Below are positions 11,915 to 22,198 of a DNA stretch of 64,000 bases, in pieces. A program made the translations under genes and the position numbers. The DNA lies in assembly GCA_036898135.1 (NCBI GenBank), contig CM072513.1, positions 32,253,446 through 32,317,445 of the forward strand, read 5' to 3'. The notes under the pieces are model-generated. The model was not told the origin of the DNA, did not search any database, and saw nothing but the letters and a program-made list of their open reading frames with translations. Every line of letters begins with the position of its first letter. Position 1 is the first letter of the stretch. The DNA is from Oncomelania hupensis (taxonomy: Eukaryota > Mollusca > Gastropoda > Littorinimorpha > Pomatiopsidae).

Positions 11915-12299
11915 TGACCACAGACAATACTAACATGAATGAATTAAAATTTATACAGCGCATAAAACCTTTTACACCCAGAGGCGTGCTCACTGCGCTT
12001 TGAGTAGAATACAGCTAGTCAGAGTTTTAGTTCCCAAATGGAGGAGACTACCGCTTAAGAGAAATTGATGTCACAGATGACGTCATTTATGAGGTCACTT
12101 CCTGTTTTGAGATGTCATATATTCCTTATGTCATTTCCTGTTCAAATAGCGTGGTGCTGGTAAGTCTGTCACGTGCGTGCGCGTCAATGTGTTTGTGTGT
12201 GTGTGAGTGTGTGTATGTGCATGCATGCTTGCATCCGTTCGTTTGAGTGTTTGAGTGTGTGCTTATGCATCATACACACGCACAAAAAATACATATACA

Positions 12300-12358
12300 T
12301 TACATTACATGGTTATTGCTTTAGGTCCAGCGGACTCTTCCGAGCCAAATCAGGACCA
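12300..12358 (-). mobile_element. Minimal R1 tail copy
   Basis: Only the last 45 or so bases of R1 are present (TTGCTTTAGGTCCAGCGGAC... through CAGGACC in this orientation), plus a short TTACAT-type tail. ACATATACA flanks it on both sides (12291-12299 and 12359-12367), which looks like a target duplication made by retroposition. Confidence 0.7.
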
Positions 12359-12622
12359 ACATATACAGTAATGCATACATGCATACGCGCGCACCAACGT
12401 GCACACATGTACACACACACACACACGCACACTGTCACACGACACAAAAATTTAGCACCTCGTATAAGATCAAGTTTTTTACTGGTAGTTGATCTTATCA
12501 GAGGACTGTTTAGGGTGCCCCTCGGATAAGATCAACCAAAAATTTGGTCCCGTGGGGGGTCACCTTAAGAGAGGAGTACTGTACCCCTATTCAGTTTAGT
12601 TAAGTTTTCTATAATCGCGAAC

Positions 12623-13601
12623 TAGAGAGCTTTAGGGATCACAGAAACTTGGTTCGTAGTTCCTTTTTTGTAGGAAATACCCCAGTGTACGTCATAACTT
12701 TTGCGCTTCCCGAAGGTCACGAAGATGATCTCTAATTTGTGTTTTAAAAAATAAAAGAAAAAGAGAGAAGAGAAAATTACCGATGCTCTATCCTAAACTT
12801 CAACTAAACTTTCGTTGGGAAAAATGGCTGTTTTGCTATAGCCTGTGATTAACCAAATCTAAAGACTCGTGCGTTTTAGAGGAAAACAACCTCTGCAAAT
12901 TAGAGTTACGATGGCATTTGCCTCCCCTGGAAAAGGACGAACAAAATTTCGTCTGCAACACAAGTATATCAACTAACAAGTTAGTATCTCGTATTGCCCC
13001 CAGTCGACGTGCGGTGGTCCCGTTTCCCTTGGTTTTAGCCACAAGCTGATACGGGGATATCCCAAACCTAAAAATAGAATAGAGAATTCTGGGAAATCTG
13101 TTCTCGCGAAGATGTGCTCGCTGAAATGAAACGAAAGTTGGGAGAGGAACTGCATATTTCTGGTAGTGAACAAAGGCAGAAACTTGTCAGCAGTATTATC
13201 AGCGATGGAGTTATAATGGACGAAGTGCTCCATACCTATGAGATTGCCTTTGCTGGAGCAAAGAAACTAAAGAAGGATTTGGCCGACGTCATTTCAGAAA
13301 AGCATTTCCCTACCCATAATTCCCCTGGGTTTTGAAGTTTCTAAAAAGTTATTTCAGGCCGACGACGCTCTATGGAGCGCAAAGCATGTAAAGGGAAGCA
13401 ACCGGTTGTACGCGCACGTCGACAGAGACATAGAAGAGAGATACTAACTTGTTAGTTGATATACTTGTGTCTGCAACTAAAGGCGCTGCCGCTTCAGAAC
13501 CGCAGGCACGAAAAAGGTTCGTAAGGATTTCCCCATTGCATAACCGGAAACGAAAGGGATCACTACGAACAAAGTTTCGCTGGTCGATCTGAAGTTCTCT
13601 A
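12623..13601. mobile_element. Outer element with imperfect inverted ends
   Basis: Left end TAGAGAGCTTTAG...GAAACTTGGTTCGTAGT (about 12623-12662) is matched in inverse orientation by the region ending near 13601 (GAAACTTTGTTCGTAGT on the reverse strand). Similarity is clear but gapped. It encloses the better-preserved 513-bp TIR element, so it may be an older element of the same type. Ends and target duplication are uncertain. Confidence 0.45.
12958..13470. mobile_element. 513-bp element with perfect 33-bp TIRs
   Basis: Bases 12958-12990 are exactly inverted at 13438-13470 (outer bases ACACAAGTATATC). CTGCA lies immediately outside both ends (12953-12957 and 13471-13475) as a 5-bp target duplication. 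Each TIR holds its own small palindrome ACTAAC-AA-GTTAGT. Weaker inverted similarity continues inward (GTCGACGTGCG on both sides). A 73-codon + strand frame at 13114-13335, rich in Lys and Glu, has no recognisable family. Confidence 0.85.
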
Positions 13602-14284
13602 ATATTACAAGCACTTCAACTAAAAACGTCAGATGTATGAAGAGGCTATTTCTGCTAATATGTATTGGGTTGATGTTGTGCTATTTCTTGCCTTGTACCC
13701 CTACAGTAGTTTATTTATCATATTTGTTAATATTGGTCTAAATTCATCTAGTTTTACTGTTCATAATCAGTTTGGCGCTGATTGTGTGAGGGTCTTGCCA
13801 AATGTGTTTGTGTGTGTGTGTGTGTGTGCGTGTGTGTGTGTTAATCTTGTTGCACAATAGCTCTGATAATGAAAGCTTTGATGATTATTATTATGGTGTT
13901 CAGATATACTTCGGCTACTTGTGATGATATTCATATATTATTTTGTGTTTATAGTATACTATATTCTTCTCTATAATTAATAAGCCATGCTTATCTAGCC
14001 ATACACATGTCAGTGCCACTGTTAGTACATGGGTGTGTGTCAGGAGTGTGTCATTCACTCATTGAAATAAAAGCAATGGACTTGTGCTGTAATGGAAAAA
14101 AATTGCCACAGACTGTTCCGTTCAGTGACATACAGTTCAATTAATCATCCATTTGTCCACATTTCATACCCAAGGTTTACTCTGTTTCCATTATGCTAAT
14201 GTGAATGTTGTGTGTGTTTTGGGTGTGTGGTTTGAGTTCATTGTCTTCATGTGCCTGTTGGTTTCAATGATGTATCTCAATCAC
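13602..14284. other. Non-coding, GT-rich patch
   Basis: No gene recognised. A short GT run lies near 13808-13840. Confidence 0.4.
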
Positions 14285-14303
14285 AAGACGCGTGTGCGTG
14301 TGT

Positions 14304-14341
<38 letters not shown>
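14285..14341. repeat. (GT)n microsatellite
   Basis: Alternating GT with a few CG and TA interruptions. Confidence 0.95.
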
Positions 14342-14403
14342 ATGTTTTATAAGTAATCATGTTTAATATTATTATTTATATTTTGCGTTCCATTATTATA
14401 TTA

Positions 14404-14641
14404 GGCAGAGAGAGAGAGAGACAGAGAGAGAGACAGAGAGTGAGAGAGAGTGAGAGACAGAAAGAGTGAGAGAGACAGAGAATGAGAGAGAGAGAGAGTG
14501 TGAGACAGAGAGAGTGAGAGAGAGACAGAGAGAGAGAGTGAGAGAGAGAGAGAACATTTGCCATTGACGTATTATTTTATATGAGAGAGAGAGAGAGAGT
14601 GAGAGAGAGAGAACATTTGCCATTGACGTATTATTTTATGT
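14404..14641. repeat. (GA)n-rich tract with a 60-bp duplication
   Basis: Impure GA array at 14404-14552, followed by ACATTTGCCATTGACGTATT. A shorter GA run and the same flank come again (14583-14641). The flank has therefore been duplicated together with part of the array. Confidence 0.9.
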
Positions 14642-15168
14642 GTGTGTGCATAATTTGCTGCTGTCCAATCATGATGGTGCTTGCTTCGTGTCATCCATGT
14701 AATTCTCTAAGTGCATATATGTTCATGCGATGTTATAGAGAATAAAATCTTGAAATGTGTGTGTGTGGATGACAGCGAAAACGGGTAACTGAATAAGCCT
14801 ATATGTTAGCACGCGAGAGTCGTTAAGTTTTATAGCATGTCACTGCAAGGTTTTAACCAATGGTGGTGTGGTGCATGTATGAATGGATTTGGTGCCTGTG
14901 GTGTGTATGTGTATCATGTGTGTGCGTGCGTGTGTGTGTGTGTGTGTGTTTACCAACATCGGAGCAAATACCTTGTGTAATGTCACTTGATGGAATACAT
15001 TCTGTATTCTGTGTACTAAAATAATCCGGCCAGCAAACTATTGCTCACTTACCATTGAGTGAGCCGGGAACCGAGAGCCATGAGCATGAAGTTAGCATTG
15101 ATTATCCTGCGCCTCTTAATTATATAGACATCTAGACTACCATCGACGTCTTCCTTCATGTTTTGCAG
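14642..15168. other. Upstream intron, no exon seen
   Basis: Non-coding DNA leading to the splice acceptor at 15167-15168. GT-rich run at about 14921-14950. It is presumed intron of the ankyrin gene, since the next exon begins in mid-codon. Confidence 0.5.
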
Positions 15169-15371
15169 GAAATACGGCCCTCTTCTATTGCGCGGCCATG
15201 GGAAATGACGTAGCCACTGAGCTCCTTACACGTAACTTCCGGCGTCTTGGCTTGCAAGTGGATCACTATAACAACCAGGGCAACACCGCTGTTTTGGTTG
15301 CCTGCAAGAACGGTAACCTCAATTGCGCCAAGATTCTGGCCCAGAAAGGGAGAGCATCCGTCACTCTAAAG
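15169..15371 (+). CDS. Ankyrin-repeat gene, penultimate coding exon
   Basis: The exon starts after a TTTTGCAG acceptor and ends AAG before GTAATT. The first two bases finish a codon begun in an upstream exon that I cannot find in the window. The frame then reads NTALFYCAAMGND and later GNTAVLVACKNGNLNCAKIL, two ankyrin-type motifs (G-N-T-A-L at the turn, A-C/A-A-x-x-G-N-L in the helices). Ankyrin repeats are protein-binding helix-loop-helix units. The exon encodes about 67 residues and joins the next exon in phase 0 without disturbing the motif spacing. No signal peptide or membrane segment is seen. The N-terminal repeats must lie further upstream, possibly outside the window. I do not recognise the orthologue, so no symbol is given. 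Confidence 0.8.
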
Positions 15372-15813
15372 GTAATTTAACTGACAGAAAGCATTTAGGC
15401 TGTAATTAGTTTTGTTATTGTTATCGTTGTTGCTCCAGTCGTTGTCGTCGTCGTTGTTGTTGTTTTGTTGTCGTTGTTGTTGTTGTTGTTCTTCTTGTTC
15501 TTCTGATTAGTAGTAGCAGCAGCAGCAGCAGCAGTAGTAGTAGTGGAAGTAGTAGTAGCTAGCAGTAGTAGTTTTTGTTGTTGTAGCAGTAGTAGTAGGC
15601 TTAGTATTTGATGTTGTTGTTGTTGTAATAGTAGTATTTAGTTTACCGAATGGAGGTATTCTTTGGAAAATGTAAACAGTTATGCCAGTATTAATACATC
15701 ATTTGTGTGTGGTGGTGTTAGGGATGATATTGTTGCTGTTGTTGTTGCTGCTGCTGCTGTTCGTGCTGCTGCTATTCGTGCTTCTGCTGCTGCTGATGGT
15801 GGTCATGATGATA

Positions 15814-15857
<44 letters not shown>

Positions 15858-15980
15858 AGTGATGATGATGACGACGATTATAATGATGATGATGATGGAA
15901 GTGATAATGATGATTGATTGATTGATTGATTGATTGTTGCTTTAGGTCCAGCGGACTCTTCCGAGCCAAATCAGGACCGG

Positions 15981-16053
<73 letters not shown>

Positions 16054-16200
16054 AGGGGTGATGATTGTGATGCAGCTGATGGTGTTGATGGTTGGTGCTG
16101 CTGAATAATTAAAATTGGACTACTCGATGATGGCAATGACTTACATATTTTAATGGCTTGTTTTGTAATCCTCTAACACACCCTGTATGTTGTTGCGCAG
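15372..16200 (+). other. Intron of the ankyrin gene, filled with microsatellites
   Basis: GT (15372) to AG (16200), 829 bp. It contains GTT/AGT/AGC-type tracts (15420-15640), an ATG array (15812-15914), a GATT run joined to an R1 tail (15915-15978) and a second ATG array (15979-16052). The two ATG arrays look like one microsatellite split by the R1 tail. Confidence 0.8.
15915..15978 (-). mobile_element. Minimal R1 tail copy inside an ATG array
   Basis: A (GATT)n stretch is followed by TTGCTTTAGGTCCAGCGGAC and the remaining R1 end up to CAGGACCGG, stopping at the same internal base as the copy at 12.3 kb. ATG-type repeat lies on both sides, consistent with insertion into a microsatellite. Confidence 0.75.
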
Positions 16201-17796
16201 GACAAGGATCATGGCCTGACGCCGATGGAGTGGTGCCTAAGGGAAGGTTACAGCAAGGACGAGGTAGACTTCCTGAAGCCCATGACCAGGTTCTACCGCG
16301 TCGCCAAACTTGCCACCTCCCTGTCTCGTAGTCGAGCCAGCATCAGCTCTGTGGGAGGATCCTCAGTAACTCTCAAAGGAGGGTCAAACTTGTCGCCTTT
16401 TAAAAAAGCCGCAAACAGCAAGCAATCAGAGTCTTCGTCTTCTCCTAAGAAGGAATCCACTGGCGCCTCTTCCGTCGCTGCCACAGGCAACTCGTCTTCT
16501 TCCTCAATCAACGGTAAAGCGAAGGAGAGAGTTAGCTTGAACAGATCAACGTCGGAGTCAGCCCCGGCAGACAGCAGCATGGTCAGACAAAATACAGTAG
16601 AAGGCTCCAACAACAGTCGTCGTCACGGGTCGTCTTCGTCCAACGAAGGAGCGTCCGGCACCAGCAAGTTGGCGGACATCAAGGCCAGCCTTGCGGCCGG
16701 TATGAAGCTCAAGGACTGGAAACCGCGCAGCAAACAGCAGGACGACAACAAGAAGAGCGGCGAAAAAACGCAGGGTCAGGGCAGCGGGTCCAAAGAGGAC
16801 GAGCTGTCCTTCGACGCTGGTGGCGTTTATATAGGTCTGCCTATGCCCTCCGAAAGCAGTCGATCCGTCCCAGGAATCCAAGCTAGTAACAGTAACTGTG
16901 CTGGAGCTGGTGCAGGACCAATCGAGGGTCTGGAGGACTGCATGAGCGTGTGCTCCGTGAAGATCAACCCGAAGCCTTTTCGGAGCACGGACAGCAACCG
17001 CTGCCTGACCTCTGCGCTGCTGTTCGAAAACCAGGAAGAAGACGGTCACGATGACAAAAGGGCCGGCAGGGTGTCAGGACTGGGCTGCAACGTCAGCATC
17101 AACAGTATGGCGTCAGACTCAACGTCTTTGGAGGATTCTGGAGACTCTGGACAATCCAGTAGGTTGGAGGGCGGCTCGCAGGCCACGGACATCACTTTTA
17201 TATCTGGACGTGAAAAAGGATCATGGAGGTCTCGTGAAGCGTCAGACAGCCTGACGAATGACACTGACGACGCTGACGAAGCTGCCTTGGTCTTTTCACG
17301 CTTTCTTCGCGACGCCACCACCTCCACCACCTCCATCTCTTCTTCCGCCGTCCCACGAGGAATGTTCAAAGCGTTTCACAACAACAACAGCAAAAGCGGC
17401 AACGTCATAAACGCCCCCGCTGCGGCAAGTAACACCACCACTATCACCGACACCGACAGCTCTTCGTCGCATTTCGACAGTGAGCGAGGCACGAGAGTAG
17501 ATAGCGGGGTATACGTGACGAACAATAACAATTTTCCTGGCGGAGAAAGCAGCATGCAGAACCCCACTGACGCGCAGAATTTCCTGCGCAAAACGTTTGC
17601 TCACCATCAAGAGGAAGAAGACATAACGGAAGAGGATGAGTTGAGAGGGGGAAAGGACGGAGAGAAAGTGGACTGTGAAGGAAACTACTCGGACGCTGGT
17701 CACAACGTGCTGAATCTCGTCAAGAACGTCCCCCAACCCTCCGCCGCCCCTCTCCAGGAATTCAACAACTTCTATCAAGGCCTCAGCCACGCTTGA
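16201..17796 (+). CDS. Ankyrin-repeat gene, terminal coding exon
   Basis: After a TTGTTGCGCAG acceptor the frame opens DKDHGLTPMEWCLREGY, the last ankyrin-like motif (G-L-T-P-x-E-W). A short conserved-looking helix with FLKPMTRFYRVAKL follows, then about 470 residues of low-complexity sequence rich in Ser, Asn, Gly and acidic residues, ending at TGA 17794-17796. In all 531 residues come from this exon. The tail contains basic patches (SSPKKE, DWKPRSKQ) and many Ser/Thr sites; I see no zinc finger, SH3 or membrane segment. GC content and codon usage differ sharply from the repeat-rich surroundings, as expected for a real exon. The protein is probably a cytoplasmic or nuclear scaffold, but this is inference. 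Reverse-strand frames of over 160 codons across it are shadows. Confidence 0.85.
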   Translation, partial: DKDHGLTPMEWCLREGYSKDEVDFLKPMTRFYRVAKLATSLSRSRASISSVGGSSVTLKGGSNLSPFKKAANSKQSESSSSPKKESTGASSVAATGNSSSSSINGKAKERVSLNRSTSESAPADSSMVRQNTVEGSNNSRRHGSSSSNEGASGTSKLADIKASLAAGMKLKDWKPRSKQQDDNKKSGEKTQGQGSGSKEDELSFDAGGVYIGLPMPSESSRSVPGIQASNSNCAGAGAGPIEGLEDCMSVCSVKINPKPFRSTDSNRCLTSALLFENQEEDGHDDKRAGRVSGLGCNVSINSMASDSTSLEDSGDSGQSSRLEGGSQATDITFISGREKGSWRSREASDSLTNDTDDADEAALVFSRFLRDATTSTTSISSSAVPRGMFKAFHNNNSKSGNVINAPAAASNTTTITDTDSSSSHFDSERGTRVDSGVYVTNNNNFPGGESSMQNPTDAQNFLRKTFAHHQEEEDITEEDELRGGKDGEKVDCEGNYSDAGHNVLNLVKNVPQPSAAPLQEFNNFYQGLSHA

Positions 17797-18148
17797 ACCC
17801 TGCCAAGGATTAATTATAGAGACAAGAGGAACTAAAGGCCACGACCAAACACACGATGAAATAAAAACAATAATATTATTAGATCTTCGGTTTATTACGA
17901 ACAGTTCTTTAGGAACGTACGTTATTGTGCTATGTGGCTAGCAAGGCCAGAAAGTAATTTGCAACTAATATCATACTTTTTCTTAGTTGCAAGAATTTGC
18001 AAATTATACAATAAAATAAAATAATTTTATACAACTCTTCTTTAGTTACGATGAACCTTTGCCGTGTTGACCGAAACCAACGGAGACAAACTATTGTGTA
18101 GTGTAATTATTTCATCAATACTACTTTAAGCTCATCTGATGAATAAAG
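17797..18148 (+). terminator. Presumed 3' UTR with poly(A) signals
   Basis: AATAAA occurs at 17860-17865, 64 bases after the stop codon, and again at 18143-18148, with further ATAAAATAAAATAA near 18010. Any of these could end the ankyrin transcript; the sequence alone does not decide. Confidence 0.5.
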
Positions 18149-19104
18149 TTTTATGTGCAACAACAACCATAAGCATGTAACAACATAACAACTCTAAGAT
18201 ACAGTAGTGCCTGATCTCGACTCGGATTCCAGAAGTGAAAGCTTCTAGGATATGCAATAAATCAAGAGCAAATAAGTTATATGTTCGTTTCTCTGCGACT
18301 GTGATATGATATGGAGCTTAAAGCCAGCACAGCGTTTAAGTTTATTTATTAGTTTACATTGAAAATATGTATTAACAGTTCTTAAAGCAAAATAACTTCC
18401 TTGAAAAGAGGACAGCATACTATAAAATCAGACAAGGTGATTTAACAGAAGATAAGAGTTGAGGAAAAACCGTTTTTAAAAAAACATCTGAATTGATCTA
18501 ATTAAGTAAAGTACTCTATTTTTTATTTTAATTTCTTGAGAACACTATCGCAAAATGGTAGCTTTTAAATCTAGTTAGATAACATAATAATTTGAATAGG
18601 GCCGGAAGCTTAAGCCCTTTTCCTTAATACGAAAGTGATATACGCATTATGTGGGGATATTCTGATTCATCTTGTGAAATAGTGTATTTTCTAGCTATCA
18701 AGAACTCGGCCATTCGAATTCGAGGTGGAAATATCCGATACCCGTTTGTGTTAATGTGATAATGTAATGCAATTATCCAATGACCCACTCACCTCTACCG
18801 CAGCCTCTTGGGTTGTTGGGGGGGGAGACACGAAGGTTGCTGAGGCGGAGAGTGTGCGCCTTGATACACGACAATACTCCTTGATGTGCAATATTATAGT
18901 TAAACATGTGCTTCTTTCCCTCTCTATTGTACAGATTCCAAATCCGTGTGAACTAGAGAAGAAGAAGATGAAGAAGAAGGAGCATTTGTGTTTCGATATG
19001 TGTCATTCACACTTAAAGTGGTGAAATTGCATTATTTCAATGCGAACTCTTCATTTTGGGAACGCTGAGTTTTGGAGTTCCCATTTCTGCAACCGCATTG
19101 TTTA
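18149..19104. other. Non-coding, nothing recognised
   Basis: AT-rich DNA without a recognisable gene or repeat. The 85-codon frame at 18767-19024 shows no family. Confidence 0.4.
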
Positions 19105-19300
19105 ACTTACTAATGGTATGAACAGTTTTAAACGCAGGCGCCCATATCTGAAGCCGAAGCCTGGCGCGTCGCTCTCTGTGTATACTTCGTTTTACTTCCT
19201 ATACGGAGAGAGCGACGCTATTAGCTTCCACGTCTGTCACATTCAGAAATGCGGGCGTCTGTGGTTTTAAACACCCTTGCTAATGGCTTCAACTGTGCAT
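19105..19300. repeat. Long imperfect inverted repeat (hairpin/MITE)
   Basis: GTTTTAAACGCAGGCGCCC on the left is inverted as GGGCGTCTGTGGTTTTAAAC on the right. Nearer the centre, GCGTCGCTCTCTGTGTATA pairs with TATACGGAGAGAGCGACGC. The outermost CTAATGG-type bases also pair. The shape suggests a short MITE; no target duplication was found. Confidence 0.7.
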
Positions 19301-20129
19301 AATACGCAGTCATAGTCTTATCGTTGAAGATTTGACATTTTCCCCTCACGCATTTGCATGTAGCCTGAAATGCACGATTGTTGTCGTTTGCTCTTTGTTT
19401 TTCTTCATCCGTTCATTTTGAATTAGCCTGGAACCAATACTATAAATAACAAACTGTTTTGAGGATGTTTTTCCTCGGCTAATACTGTATTCTGCATCAC
19501 ATTTATTTAGTTACTCAGCTTTGCCCCCAATCTTGTTACATTGTTTGATCCATAGGGTAACATACAAAAGATTCTGAGGTTATATTTTTCCAAACTTACA
19601 CTAGATAGTATAATGATAGGAGTTTGTTAATCCACATTATTGTGGCGAAAGCTCTCCGATAAGCGTTTAAACATTAAAAAGTCCTTTGGGTCTCAGAGGA
19701 CGTCACAGGGCTTTCACTAATTATTAATCAGCGATATAGAGCCTCACTTGACACTACAGGCAAAGAATCGGCAGTTGCTGAGCCACAGCAAAGCTTTGTA
19801 GCTTATGCTGCCAGTGCGGTCACACTCCCCTGAGTTCACTTGTGTGTGCATGTACAGATATTCCTAAGGGAAATCCACGTCACCAACTGCTTGTAGCAGG
19901 CGACTTTTAGTTTGGAACGCTCGGAAAGGACGTTTATATTCAAATTTCGCAGATATTATAATGGTTTTTGAGACGATATTCTCTTTGAATAGGTTCTTTA
20001 TACATATATGCCTCACTTCTCCCATTCCGTTGACCGTTATGCATTTGGAATTAAAGGCATATTAAGGCATGGTTTAGCTGATTTCCAAAACATTGACTCA
20101 ATGACTGTGTACTTCCTTTTCCTTCTGTA
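19301..20129. other. Non-coding, nothing recognised
   Basis: No gene, inverted repeat or known family could be supported here. Confidence 0.35.
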
Positions 20130-20245
20130 TGTATTTAATCACTTTTATATAGCGCTTTATCAGCTCAAGAGCCGCTCAAGGCGCTGGCCGATACAGGATC
20201 TAAATCAAGCCACCCGAGGCGGCCACTTGCAATCTTTGGGTTAAA
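20130..20245 (-). mobile_element. S2 SINE-like repeat, 3' fragment
   Basis: The blocks TTTTATATAGCGCTTT, GGCGCTGGCC-GATACAGGATCTAA and CGAGGCGGCCACTTGCAA match, in inverse orientation, the 3' half of the S2 copies at 51445-51720 and 59700-59970. Confidence 0.7.
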
Positions 20246-20350
20246 ATCTCATCCGAAGGAAGCTATAGACGATACATGTTTTATTATAAAGTACAAATTG
20301 TTCTAAGGTTCATTTTGTTTTAGAATCTAATGCTTTACAGTTGTAGGATC

Positions 20351-20352
20351 CT

Positions 20353-20416
<64 letters not shown>

Positions 20417-20418
20417 TC
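20351..20418. repeat. (CTTT)n microsatellite
   Basis: About 17 perfect CTTT units, lying just before the 5' target duplication of the R1 copy. Confidence 0.95.
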
Positions 20419-20438
20419 GTTTTTTAAGCAATGATCTA

Positions 20439-21144
20439 CCCCTTGGGGTCATGAGCAATCTTGTCACTGTAGATTGTTCTAACCTATAAAGGGAACAGTG
20501 AAAGCCCCAGTTGAAAACCTGTCTTGCCTTTGTAGGCATGACTAATTCACTGCGGCAACAGTTCCCCCCGTTGGAGTGCCGGGGGTTTCAGTATAAATAG
20601 TATCCCCACTTTCTGGAAATTTAGTGCTTTAAATTCCCACTGTCGCTGTCTTCATCATTTGCTCTTTCCCATTCCTGATCTGTCCTATCACTCTGCTATA
20701 CTTTCTTCTTCTTCGCTAGATCAATGACCTACCTTTTTTCTTGAAAACTCTTCCTGGACAAGACTCCTTGTTTGTGTGTGAGGTCTGTTGGATCAGCTTG
20801 GGAGTGTTGGACGCTTTCTGCCGGGTGGTCACTAGGGCTTCCTATGATTGTATTATTTCGCACTATAGGCATTTTATATGTATGTGTTTTGTTGATGATT
20901 TATAATGATGGTTGTATTCTATTTTGTTTTTGTAACCGGGGTGTTCGCATAGTTGAGGTCAACCCTCAGCCGTCCCCCGCGTGGGATGTCTTTATTGTAA
21001 AGTGACTGGCCGGTGGAGGGCATTCAATTTTCCCACTAGGGTTGTTTCGGCAGATCTTTTATGCGGATCGGGGGTTGTCCGGTCCTGATTTGGCTCGGAA
21101 GAGTCCGCTGGACCTAAAGCAACAATAAATCAATCAATCAATCA
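20439..21144 (+). mobile_element. Longest R1 retroposon copy, 13-bp target duplication
   Basis: Flanked by the exact 13-mer AAGCAATGATCTA (20426-20438 and 21145-21157). It begins CCCCTTGGGGTC and ends GGTCCTGATTTGGCTCGGAA...CCGCTGGACCTAAAGCAA followed by a CAAT-type tail. There is no long reading frame. The long, variable-length target duplication and simple-repeat tail are typical of insertion by target-primed reverse transcription, so R1 is a non-autonomous retroposon (a long SINE or a LINE derivative). The helper LINE is not identified. Confidence 0.85.
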
Positions 21145-21157
21145 AAGCAATGATCTA

Positions 21158-21778
21158 GTGTTCCCAAGGGCATTTCGTTTATTTAGTTAAATGATTACAA
21201 TATTCTGTTGTTGTTTTAAGGTGATGTCCGGTGATATAGCAGATATCTAGATCCTGTTTAAAATGCAGGCACATGTGAGAAAATAAACAGATTTCTTTGG
21301 GTGGATGTACATTTCTGTACACACATTTTTTAAATTTGTTGTTTAAATCTGATTATATGGAACTCGTTGTCACTTTCGTTTCATGCTGTATATAGACTCA
21401 TCCATTGTTACATTTTGGTTACAAACTCGCAGTGTATACATTTTTTATCACGTTTGTATAATTATAATATTACCATGCTTAATTGCACAATTATTTTATT
21501 GCCATAATTAATTACACTGTGCAAACTATAGCTATACATGTACGTAATTATCATTAACATTCTTAACTGTACATTTATTGTATTAATCTTAATTAATTGT
21601 ATTGTTCAACTAAATGTACATAATTATTATTACCATACTTAATTGTATAACATGTCATTTCATTCGCAATCACCTTTTTCACATATCGTTTTTTCCGTAG
21701 ATTACACACAATTTAATGTTTCTTTCTCCTTGCAAATAATATTTCACTGAATCTTCCATCAGTTTTCAGTGTTTTGAC
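21158..21778. other. Non-coding, nothing recognised
   Basis: AT-rich sequence without a gene. The TAATTGTA/TAATTATTA-type motifs recur irregularly between about 21450 and 21650. Confidence 0.4.
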
Positions 21779-21956
21779 TTGACTCGTTCTTTCTATCTCT
21801 GTCTCTCTCTTTCCGCCTGTCTCCCTCTGTCTGTCTGTCTGTCTGTCTCTCTTTCTGTCCCCCCCCTCTCTCTCTCTGTCTGCTTCTCTCTCTCTGTCTG
21901 CTTCTCTCTCTCTCTCCTTCTGTCACCCCCCCCCCCTCTTTCTCTCTCTCTGTCTG

Positions 21957-22022
<66 letters not shown>

Positions 22023-22115
22023 ATTTTCTGTTTGTCTGCCAGCCTCTCTCTCTCTTTTTCTATGCCTGGCTGCCTGTCTCTCCGTCTGTCAAGACTAGAC
22101 TCTCGGTTTCGCTTT
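21779..22115. repeat. CT-rich tract
   Basis: CTCT/CTGT pyrimidine repeat with two C-runs (21858-21866 and 21925-21935) and a pure CT run at about 21958-22018. Confidence 0.9.
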
Positions 22116-22136
22116 CTATCATGGACCAAAAATAGA

Positions 22137-22198
22137 GCTGAGTTACTTAGTCGTAGACTGCACAGCGCAGCGGGCAGTCAGACGTCCATCTATTCTTT
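22137..22198 (+). repeat. 62-bp direct repeat, copy 1
   Basis: Starts GCTGAGTTACTTAGTC and ends ATTCTTT. It matches copy 2 at 23618-23679 with about 7 differences. The stop codon of the reverse-strand pseudogene lies inside it. Confidence 0.85.

Noticed and set aside
11418..11993. Reverse-strand 191-codon frame
   Set aside because: It runs through an inverted repeat and T-rich runs, has no recognisable domain and shows a poly-Lys/Gln patch from simple sequence. Coding is not excluded but unsupported.
16293..17790. Several reverse-strand frames of 100-164 codons over the ankyrin exon
   Set aside because: They are shadows of a GC-rich coding exon on the + strand.
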